From Desulfobacteraceae bacterium (GTDB lineage: Bacteria > Desulfobacterota > Desulfobacteria > Desulfobacterales > JAABSP01): DNA of 64,000 nucleotides. This document shows, piece after piece, positions 8,212 through 14,981 of the stretch. The DNA lies in contig JAABSP010000015.1 in NCBI GenBank assembly GCA_011390345.1, forward strand, positions 1 through 64,000, read 5' to 3'. The notes beneath the pieces are model-generated. The model was not told the origin of the DNA. It did not search any database and was given only the letters and a program-made list of their open reading frames with translations. Within the stretch, counting starts at the first letter, position 1. Each line of letters opens with the position of its first letter. A program made the translations under genes and the position numbers.

Positions 8212-9471
8212 ATGAACGGTATGCATGGCTGGGACTGGGAGATCGGCCGGCGGGAGATCGCGGACCTGTCCCGGTGGAAGGCGGAGTATAAGGCGGTTCA
8301 CGAAACCTGCGTCAGCCCGGACGGGGAGCGGATCGCAGCCCCCGTCAGAACCGGAGAGACGGAATTCGGCCTCTGCGAAAATGGAGAGCTGTGGGAGGGG
8401 GAATTCGACAAGGTCTGGTATGCCCGGTACACGCCGGACGGCAGGCTTACCGCACTGGTCTCGGAGATGGGGGAGTGGACCCTTGCCGTGGACGGTGCGG
8501 CCTGGGAGGAGCGGTTCGAGTTTCTCTGGGACCCGCGCTTTTCAAAGGAGGGCGGCCATATCACCGCGGTGGGCCAGAAAGGGCGGAAGTATTACGCGGT
8601 GACGGATGGAGTTCCCTGGGAGGAAGGTTTCGACAACCTGACCAACCTGACCCAGAGCCCGGACGGAAGCCATGCCGCGGCCGCGGTCCAGATCATCCCC
8701 ATGACCGAGGGCGAGATCTTCAAATTCCAGGCGGGCGTCTACACCGTCGCGGTGGACGGACAGCCCTGGCCCCGGAACTTCGTCAATGTCTGGGAGATGA
8801 GTTTTTCCCCGGACGGAAAACGGGTGGCGGCCGAGGTGCGGATCAACCTCTACGACTACACCATCGTTGTGGACGGCGTTCCCTGGGATACGGTCTTCAA
8901 GACGGTCTGGAAGCCGGTCTTCTCCCCATCGGGGGATGAAGTGACCGCGCCGGTCCGCGCCAACGGGAAATGGACATTGGCCCGAAACGGCGCCCTCCTC
9001 TGGAAGCGCGGATACACCCAGCTCTGGCACCACGCCTACAGCCCGGACGGCTCCAAGATCGCCGCGATTGTCGCGCCCAAATACGGCCGATGGACCGTTG
9101 CCGTGGACGATACCCCCTGGAATCTCACCTTCGGGGATCTGGTCACGGATTTGGTCATCTCGCCGGACGGGGGCCGGGCCGGCTGCGTCGGCAAGGAGAA
9201 GGAGCGGTGGTCCGTTGTGGTGGACGGAAAGCGGTGGTACGGAGATTACGACATGGCCTGGGGGCCGGTCTTCTCAGCCGACGGCAGAAGGGCCGCTGCA
9301 AAGGTCGAAACCAAAAAGACCTACGGGATTCTGCTGGACGGGAAACCGCTTCCCGAGATGGATGGCTTCGAAGTTCTGTGGAGCCCGGTCTTCTCCCCGG
9401 ACGGCGATCGGCTTCTGGTCCGGGGCATCCGGGAGGGAGCGTATATCCGGGAGGTCATCTCCATTTCCTAG
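8212..9471 (+). CDS. tmcD: TmcD-like tryptophan-rich beta-propeller protein
   Basis: 419 aa, soluble, with no signal peptide. It is built from about eight repeats of about 45 residues following the pattern VDG-x-W-x(4)-F-x(3)-W-x-P-x-FSPDG-x(4)-A-x-V, as in WD40/TolB-like propellers. Trp is very abundant. Family knowledge: TmcD is the cytoplasmic tryptophan-rich subunit of the transmembrane complex TmcABCD of sulfate reducers. The gene directly precedes tmcC, tmcB and tmcA, which fixes the assignment. The SD AAGGAG lies about 9 bp from the start. How TmcD contributes to electron transfer is not known; it carries no obvious cofactor motif. Confidence 0.85.
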   Translation: MNGMHGWDWEIGRREIADLSRWKAEYKAVHETCVSPDGERIAAPVRTGETEFGLCENGELWEGEFDKVWYARYTPDGRLTALVSEMGEWTLAVDGAAWEERFEFLWDPRFSKEGGHITAVGQKGRKYYAVTDGVPWEEGFDNLTNLTQSPDGSHAAAAVQIIPMTEGEIFKFQAGVYTVAVDGQPWPRNFVNVWEMSFSPDGKRVAAEVRINLYDYTIVVDGVPWDTVFKTVWKPVFSPSGDEVTAPVRANGKWTLARNGALLWKRGYTQLWHHAYSPDGSKIAAIVAPKYGRWTVAVDDTPWNLTFGDLVTDLVISPDGGRAGCVGKEKERWSVVVDGKRWYGDYDMAWGPVFSADGRRAAAKVETKKTYGILLDGKPLPEMDGFEVLWSPVFSPDGDRLLVRGIREGAYIREVISIS

Positions 9472-9483
9472 TATCAGTTCCAT

Positions 9484-9596
9484 AAGGAGGAAAAAATCCA
9501 TATCTTATACAACCTCGTTAGCGGCCACCAAACACCAGCCACTAACCACCACATAGGAGAAAAACATGCATACCTTATACAACCTCGTCAGCGGCC
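9484..9596 (+). repeat. Imperfect 70-bp-offset direct repeat of the tmcC translation start
   Basis: The block GGAGGAAAAAAT..TATCTTATACAACCTCGTTAGCGGCC (9487-9526) recurs 70 bp later as the real tmcC ribosome binding site and first codons (9555-9596), with CTTATACAACCTCGT and AGCGGCC identical. The upstream copy has an SD but its ATG is lost. It looks like the remnant of a tandem duplication covering the SD and the first eight or nine codons of tmcC. Confidence 0.8.
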
Positions 9597-10225
9597 CCCT
9601 GGTCTGGGTCGCGTTCATTCTGTTCATCGGCGGCAGCCTCTACCGGATCATCACCATGGCGATCCTGGCAAAGGAGAAGGACGGCGCGGTCTACGCCTAT
9701 ATGGACACCTACCACGCGTTCCGCTCCATTTATCACTGGATCATTCCCTTCGGCAGCCGCAACATGAAGCGAAAACCGATCATGACATCGGTGGCCTTCG
9801 TCTTCCATGCCTGCCTCATCCTGGTGCCGATCTTCATCCTGGGCCATGTGATGCTCTGGAAGGAATCCTTTGACATCGCATGGTGGTATATGCCGGATCT
9901 GGCCGCGGACATCATGACTGTGCTGGTGATCTCGGCCTGCGTCTTCTTTCTGGTCCGCCGCCTGACCCAGCCCGAGGTCAAATACCTGACCACAGCCTCT
10001 GACTTCGTTCTCCTCGGGATTGTTGCAGCCCCCTTCATCACCGGATTCTGGGCCGCGCACCAGTGGCCCGGCATGCGCACCGCTCTGATACTGCACATGC
10101 TCTCGGGCGAGATCATGCTGGCCGCGATCCCCTTCACCCGCCTGAGCCATATGATCTTCTTTCCATTTACAAGAGGTTACATGGGCTCGGAGTTCGGTGC
10201 TGTGAAACATGCAAGGGACTGGTAA
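9566..10225 (+). CDS. tmcC: TmcC, membrane cytochrome b subunit
   Basis: 219 aa with five predicted membrane helices (about 7-30, 70-97, 112-132, 147-166 and 170-200). Candidate heme b ligands are the histidines in VFHACL and LGHVML (helix 2) and those in LHMLSGE and LSHMIF (helix 5), as in NarI/DsrM-like cytochromes b. The SD is AGGAGAAAAAC. Family knowledge: TmcC is the membrane subunit linking periplasmic cytochrome TmcA to cytoplasmic TmcB and exchanging electrons with menaquinone. It lies between tmcD and tmcB, and the start region is partly duplicated just upstream. Confidence 0.9.
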   Translation: MHTLYNLVSGPLVWVAFILFIGGSLYRIITMAILAKEKDGAVYAYMDTYHAFRSIYHWIIPFGSRNMKRKPIMTSVAFVFHACLILVPIFILGHVMLWKESFDIAWWYMPDLAADIMTVLVISACVFFLVRRLTQPEVKYLTTASDFVLLGIVAAPFITGFWAAHQWPGMRTALILHMLSGEIMLAAIPFTRLSHMIFFPFTRGYMGSEFGAVKHARDW

Positions 10226-10280
10226 ATCTAAAACAACGGACATCTGCATTTGACAGGGATGTCCCCCAAGGAGTCGAATC

Positions 10281-11645
10281 ATGACGGAAACCGTAATCCG
10301 ATCGAGAAAAATCAAGGAAAAGAAGCGGGTATATCCGCCCCGCCGGCCCGTGCCGGATCTGGGGCTGGACAAGGGCGCGGAGAAGCTGACACCAGAGCGG
10401 ATCGAGTCGACCATCCGGTCCGTGCTGGATAATGAGACGGGCGCGCGCCTCAAGGTCTATGTGGATACCTGCGCGCACTGCGGCCTCTGTTCCGAGGCGT
10501 GCCACTTCTTCTGGTCCCATGACGGCGATCCCTCCTATTCTCCGGCCGGAAAGGTGAAGCAGACCATTTCGGAGATCGTGAAGAAAAAGGGAAAGGTGGA
10601 TGCCGATTTCATCCGTGGGGCAGCGGAGATCGCCTACACCGAGTGCAACCTCTGCCGGCGCTGCTCCATGTACTGCCCTTTCGGCATCGACATCGCCTAT
10701 ATGATGCTGACGGTCCGGCGGATCGCGCATCTGCTGGGCGTAGTGCCCCAGTATATCCAGGACACGGCCCACAGCCATTCGGCCACCATGAACCAGATGT
10801 GGGTGAAGGATGACGAGTGGATCGACAGTCTCCTCTGGCAGGAGGAGGAGGCCGCAGAGGAGATCCCGGAGCTGCGGATTCCCTTGGAGAAGGAGGGCGC
10901 GGACATCCTCTATTCGGTCATCGGCCCCGAGCCGAAGTTCCGGGCACAGCTCATCTACCAGGCCGCGGTCATCATGCACGAAGCCGGCGTCGATTGGACC
11001 ATGCCCGCGACACCGGGATGGGACAACAGCGACATGTGCATGTACACCGGCGACAACGAGATGATGGGGAGATTGAAAAAGGTTCACTTCGAGACCGCGA
11101 TGCGCCTCAAGAACAAGCGGATCGTCATGGGCGAGTGCGGCCATGCGTTCCGCTCCATCTTCGACATGGGGAACCGGTGGCTTGCCTGGAAGATGCCGCC
11201 CATACCCGTGACCCATGCGATCGAGTTCTACGCGGAACTCTTCCGGGACAAGAAGATCAAGGTGAAGAAAAAGTTCGAAAAGCCGGTAACGCTTCATGAT
11301 CCCTGCAACATCGTCCGAGGCCGGGGGCTGCACGAGATGGCCAGGTATGTGGTGAATGAGATCTGCACCGATTTCATCGAGATGCACCCGAACCGGGAGC
11401 ACAACTTCTGCTGCTCGGCCGGGGGCGGGGTGATCAACACGGGCCCTCCATTTAGAAACAAGCGGGTGGAGGGGAACCGGATCAAGGCGGAGCAGCTCTT
11501 CGCGGCCAAGAGCAAGGGCGCCCAGGTGGTGATCGCGCCCTGCCACAACTGCCACGGGGGACTGGAGGATATCATCCACCATTACAACCTCAAGATGGAA
11601 CTCAAGTTTCTGGGCGACATCATCTACGAGGTCATGGAGAGATAG
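10281..11645 (+). CDS. tmcB: TmcB, HdrD/DsrK-like iron-sulfur protein
   Basis: 454 aa, cytoplasmic. Two [4Fe-4S] ferredoxin motifs are CAHCGLCSEAC (64-74) and CNLCRRCSMYC (122-132). The C-terminal half contains a CCG-type domain with DPCNIVRGRG, NFCCSAGGG and APCHNCHGG, the motif class that binds the noncubane cluster of heterodisulfide reductase. An earlier degenerate CCG domain keeps only GECGHAF. The CC-to-CXXC distance (about 42 residues) is longer than the usual 35-36. Family knowledge: TmcB is the HdrD-like subunit thought to pass electrons to an as yet unknown cytoplasmic acceptor, possibly a disulfide. SD AAGGAG; spacing to tmcA is 13 bp. Confidence 0.92.
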   Translation: MTETVIRSRKIKEKKRVYPPRRPVPDLGLDKGAEKLTPERIESTIRSVLDNETGARLKVYVDTCAHCGLCSEACHFFWSHDGDPSYSPAGKVKQTISEIVKKKGKVDADFIRGAAEIAYTECNLCRRCSMYCPFGIDIAYMMLTVRRIAHLLGVVPQYIQDTAHSHSATMNQMWVKDDEWIDSLLWQEEEAAEEIPELRIPLEKEGADILYSVIGPEPKFRAQLIYQAAVIMHEAGVDWTMPATPGWDNSDMCMYTGDNEMMGRLKKVHFETAMRLKNKRIVMGECGHAFRSIFDMGNRWLAWKMPPIPVTHAIEFYAELFRDKKIKVKKKFEKPVTLHDPCNIVRGRGLHEMARYVVNEICTDFIEMHPNREHNFCCSAGGGVINTGPPFRNKRVEGNRIKAEQLFAAKSKGAQVVIAPCHNCHGGLEDIIHHYNLKMELKFLGDIIYEVMER

Positions 11646-11658
11646 GAGGAATAGAGCG

Positions 11659-12048
11659 ATGAAAGCGAAATTGAAACGTCTGCTGCCGGTTCTGATCCTG
11701 TTGATGGGTGCCGGGATCTGGCTGTCGCCGGCCCTCTCCCAGGAATATATCGAACGGGTGGCCGACAGCGGATTTACAAAGCAGAAACGGGCCGGGGTTC
11801 CCTTCTTCCACGACGAGCACAATGAGAAGGCCGGGGTCGAGGATTGCTATATCTGCCACCATGTTTACACTGACGGAGTGATCGACCCGTATGACTCGTC
11901 CGAGGGGATGGAGTGCTCCGAGTGCCACTTATCGGAAGGGGATTCGGATCTCTCCCTTGCCCGGGTCTACCATCTCCAGTGCAAGGGGTGTCATCAGGAA
12001 AAGAAGGCGGGGCCCGTGGCCTGTGCCGAATGTCACAAGGAACTGTAG
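11659..12048 (+). CDS. tmcA: TmcA, periplasmic tetraheme cytochrome c3
   Basis: 129 aa. An N-terminal signal peptide (KLKRLLPVLILLMGAG, likely cut near ALS-Q) directs export. There are four CXXCH heme sites, at 63-67 (CYICH), 86-90 (CSECH), 108-112 (CKGCH) and 122-126 (CAECH). Non-motif histidines at 51, 54, 68 and 105 are candidate distal ligands for bis-His coordination as in class III cytochromes. Family knowledge: TmcA (acidic or type II c3) receives electrons from hydrogenase via type I c3 and delivers them to the Tmc membrane complex. It is the last structural gene of the complex here; the order tmcD-C-B-A is reversed relative to D. vulgaris as I recall it. Confidence 0.93.
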   Translation: MKAKLKRLLPVLILLMGAGIWLSPALSQEYIERVADSGFTKQKRAGVPFFHDEHNEKAGVEDCYICHHVYTDGVIDPYDSSEGMECSECHLSEGDSDLSLARVYHLQCKGCHQEKKAGPVACAECHKEL

Positions 12049-12058
12049 GGGGTGTATG

Positions 12059-12418
12059 ATGGCCAAAAAAATTCTAGTGGTTGACGATGATCCCGTGGTC
12101 GTGCGATATGTGGTTCAGGTGCTGGAGGACAGCGGGTATGAAACCTGCACCGCCAGCGACGGGATGGCGGCATATGAGGTGCTGGAAAAGGAGAAGCCGG
12201 ATCTGATCTCGCTGGATCTGGAGATGCCCGAGGAGTGGGGCACGCGGTTCTATCGGCGGTTTTCCAAAGATCCGAACTTCAAGGATACGCCGGTGATCGT
12301 TTTAAGCGGCCTTGCAAGCCGCCATCTCTCCATCAAAAAGGCGGTCGCCTTTCTGAGCAAGCCTTTTGATCCGGAGAAGCTGGTGGCCGAGGTGAAAAAG
12401 GCCATCGGCGAGCCCTGA
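12059..12418 (+). CDS. Single-domain response regulator (CheY/DivK-like)
   Basis: 119 aa. The second of two adjacent ATGs (12056 and 12059) is preferred because the SD AGGGGG ends about 6 bp before it. It is a receiver with DDD pocket, phosphoacceptor Asp in SLDLEMPEEWG near residue 52, Ser in LSGLAS and Lys in LSKPFD. The usual Gly after the phosphorylation loop is shifted (EEWG). It has no output domain. The gene lies 10 bp after tmcA and 56 bp before the receiver-PAS-kinase, the likely partner kinase. Confidence 0.9.
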   Translation: MAKKILVVDDDPVVVRYVVQVLEDSGYETCTASDGMAAYEVLEKEKPDLISLDLEMPEEWGTRFYRRFSKDPNFKDTPVIVLSGLASRHLSIKKAVAFLSKPFDPEKLVAEVKKAIGEP

Positions 12419-12474
12419 AAGAGAAGATGACCCGTTGAAAATGATCAAGTTCAGGAAACAAAAGTGATCGGGTA

Positions 12475-14061
12475 ATGACGGAAAAGATCCTTTTAGTCGA
12501 TGATGAGCCGGGCATCCGGAAGGTGCTCTCCATCTCCCTTGCGGACTCGGGATACGAGGTCATCACAGCAGAGAGCGGGGAGGAGGGGCTCGAACTTTTT
12601 CGGGAGAACCGGCCCATCATCGTGCTTACCGACATCAAGATGCCCGGCATGGACGGCATCGAGCTGCTTCAGCATATCAAGCGGGAGGACCTGGAGACCG
12701 AGGTGATCATGATCACGGGCCACGGGGACATGGATCTTGCGGTGAAGAGCCTGAAGCTCGAGGCCACTGATTTTATCACCAAACCGATCAGCGACGAGGC
12801 CATCGAGGTTGCCCTGAAGCGGGCAAGAGACCGGATCGAGACCCGGGAGAAGCTGCGGGCCTATACGGAAAACCTCGAGGACATGGCCCGGCAGCAGTCC
12901 CGGCGGTATCAGCAGCTATTCCACGAGGCCCCCTGCTATATTACGGTTCAGGACCAGAACCTGCAGTTGCTGGAGGTCAACCGGCGCTTCAATGCCCACT
13001 TCGGCGGGAAACGGGGGGATTACTGCTACGAGGTTTACAAGCACCGGGAAACCCCCTGCCCCGAGTGTCCGGTGATCCGGACCTTCGAAGACGGAAAGCC
13101 CTACAGCACCGAGATGGTGGTGACCACTCGGGAGGGGGAACAGCGCCATGTGCTGATCCGGACGGCCCCCATCGCAGATGGCGGGGGCCGCGTGGCCCAG
13201 GTGATGGAGATGTCCACCGACATCACCGAGATCCGCCAGCTCCAGGACCATCTCGCTTCCCTGGGGATGCTCATCGGCTCCATCTCCCACGGCATCAAGG
13301 GGATGCTCACGGGTCTGGACGGCGGGATGTATCTCCTCGATTCCGGTTTTCAAAAGGAGAACGAAGAGCAGATCAAAGAGGGCTGGGAGGTGGTGAAACT
13401 GGTGGGCAACCGCATCCGGAACATGGTGCTCAACATTCTCTACTATGCCAAGGAGCGGGATCTCCAGTGGGAGCGGGTGGATGTCAGAAGCTTTGCCGAG
13501 GAGCTGGCCCGCATCATCGCGCCCAAGGCCGGCGCACATGATATCCGGTTCATTTCCGATATCGACGAATCCGCGGACGCGTTCGAAGTGGACCCGGGGG
13601 TTCTCCGATCCGCACTGCTCAATATCCTGGAGAATGCTCTCGATGCCTGCATCGAGGATACGAGCAAGCCGGATCACCAGATCGGCTTCCATGTCCGCCA
13701 GACCGAAGATGGGGTAATCTTCGAGATCGAGGACAATGGATTGGGAATGGATCGGGAGACCCGGGAGAAGATATTCACCCTCTTTTTCTCCTCCAAAGGA
13801 GGCCGGGGCACGGGCCTGGGGCTTTTCATCTCCAACAAGATCATCCGGCAGCACAATGGGGCCATCACCGTGGAATCTTCGCGGGGAAAAGGGAGCCGTT
13901 TTCAGGTGAAGATGCCGGTGAAGAAGCCGGAGAATGGAATTCCGGAGAAATCCGGCAGTACGGAAGCATCCGGCGAGAAAAAACAAAAAAGCCGTTTGGA
14001 TTTCATGGCCGGTCAAATCACCATACCCGAAGATTTTGACAGAATGGGCAGTGACGAATGA
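12475..14061 (+). CDS. Receiver-PAS-histidine kinase, last gene of the tmc operon
   Basis: 528 aa, cytoplasmic. Receiver residues 1-120 (D53 in TDIKMPGMDG, K in FITKP). The PAS domain (about 142-255) carries the motif DYC-(10)-C-(2)-CPV at C184, C195 and C198. The dimerisation helix has H272 in ISHGIKG, without the usual acidic neighbour. HATPase_c (about 360-480) has NILENALDA, DNGLGMD and GTGLGL. A charged tail of about 40 residues (KPENGIPEKSG...) ends the protein. It resembles the receiver-kinase at 748-1905 with an inserted PAS. Placement after tmcA and a lone receiver suggests that it senses the state of the Tmc electron pathway. Confidence 0.9.
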   Translation: MTEKILLVDDEPGIRKVLSISLADSGYEVITAESGEEGLELFRENRPIIVLTDIKMPGMDGIELLQHIKREDLETEVIMITGHGDMDLAVKSLKLEATDFITKPISDEAIEVALKRARDRIETREKLRAYTENLEDMARQQSRRYQQLFHEAPCYITVQDQNLQLLEVNRRFNAHFGGKRGDYCYEVYKHRETPCPECPVIRTFEDGKPYSTEMVVTTREGEQRHVLIRTAPIADGGGRVAQVMEMSTDITEIRQLQDHLASLGMLIGSISHGIKGMLTGLDGGMYLLDSGFQKENEEQIKEGWEVVKLVGNRIRNMVLNILYYAKERDLQWERVDVRSFAEELARIIAPKAGAHDIRFISDIDESADAFEVDPGVLRSALLNILENALDACIEDTSKPDHQIGFHVRQTEDGVIFEIEDNGLGMDRETREKIFTLFFSSKGGRGTGLGLFISNKIIRQHNGAITVESSRGKGSRFQVKMPVKKPENGIPEKSGSTEASGEKKQKSRLDFMAGQITIPEDFDRMGSDE

Positions 14062-14160
14062 ATCGCGGAGCCGGGGCCGATGGAGATCCCGCGGTTGACA
14101 TTTCCCCGATGAAATGAGACGATAAAGCTTTTTTATCCCATTCATCATGAGGAAATGACA

Positions 14161-14832
14161 ATGACAGAAGAACAGCCAAATCCAGATAAGGACATCCGCG
14201 TCACCCCCCAACAGGCTCAGATCGCCATTGCCGCGGCCCTGCCCATCCATGTGGCCGAGGCCAAGGATCAGGCCGGCCCCCTGATTGACGCGCTGGAAAA
14301 TGGCGGCTATACCGAGTTGACGGGCGTCATCCGCCGGATCTGGGACGGAGAGCGGGATTATGCGGCGCTGCGCCAGGGGCTGGATGAGGAGGATGCGGCC
14401 ACGGTGTCGCTGATCCTCGATGCGGTCAACGATCCCCGGGATCTGCAGAAGCTCCTCGAAGCATCGGAAAAGCTCTCCCAAAGCGAACACGACCACGGCG
14501 AAGGCCATCATCATGGCCATGACCATCATCACGGGGAGGAGGGAGACCACTTCTCTCCGCAGCACGCCAAAGTCCTGCTGACCGCGGCCATTCCGGCCCA
14601 TCATCCCGAGACCCGATCCAAGGCAGAACCGCTGCTGGCCTCGATGGAAGGAAGCGGCCATACCGCGCTGCCGGCCGCGATCCGCCGGATCTGGGACGGA
14701 GAACGGGACAGCACCGCGCTGACCCAGGGGCTCGAAAAGGAGGATGCCTTCTTTATCGGAATCGTTCTGCATGCGGTGGAGGATGAAAAATTTCTAGAGG
14801 GACTGATGAAGGCTGCAGACGGGCCTGCCTGA
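14161..14832 (+). CDS. Duplicated-domain protein with histidine-rich linker
   Basis: 223 aa; the ATG at 14161 was chosen because GAGGAA is well spaced from it and only 2 bp from the alternative ATG at 14155. Two homologous domains of about 85 residues (about 14-98 and 134-218) share IRRIWDGERD, a TAA/AAA(L/I)P segment and an acidic C-terminal part. Between them lies a linker of about 22 residues with eleven His alternating with Asp, Glu and Gly (HDHGEGHHHGHDHHHGEE), a likely Zn/Ni/Cu-binding stretch. I do not recognise the domain family. A 99-bp gap and plus orientation make it possibly the tenth gene of the tmc transcript. It is convergent with the P-type ATPase, a possible cation partner. 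Confidence 0.8.
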   Translation: MTEEQPNPDKDIRVTPQQAQIAIAAALPIHVAEAKDQAGPLIDALENGGYTELTGVIRRIWDGERDYAALRQGLDEEDAATVSLILDAVNDPRDLQKLLEASEKLSQSEHDHGEGHHHGHDHHHGEEGDHFSPQHAKVLLTAAIPAHHPETRSKAEPLLASMEGSGHTALPAAIRRIWDGERDSTALTQGLEKEDAFFIGIVLHAVEDEKFLEGLMKAADGPA

Positions 14833-14883
14833 GCCGATCACTGTATAGAAAATTTCCCAGTCCGGATTCTTCCGGATGCGGGA

Positions 14884-14911
14884 CCGGCAGCGGATTTTCT
14901 TCCGCTGCCGG
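14884..14911. terminator. Hairpin between convergent genes
   Basis: CCGGCAGCGGA-TTTTCT-TCCGCTGCCGG forms a perfect 11-bp GC-rich stem with a 6-nt loop, 52 bp after the stop of the His-rich gene and 71 bp from the end of the ATPase gene. It lacks a T-tract, so it is a plausible but imperfect bidirectional terminator. Confidence 0.55.
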
Positions 14912-14981
14912 CAGTATGATGGGAAAATGCTACGGGGATTTATGGTGGGAAAAAATCATTGTACCGTTTTCTGTGCCGTCT

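Noticed and set aside
14533-14539. His-rich linker considered as a cloning tag
   Set aside because: The His residues are interspersed with Asp, Glu and Gly and lie between two natural domain copies, not at a terminus.
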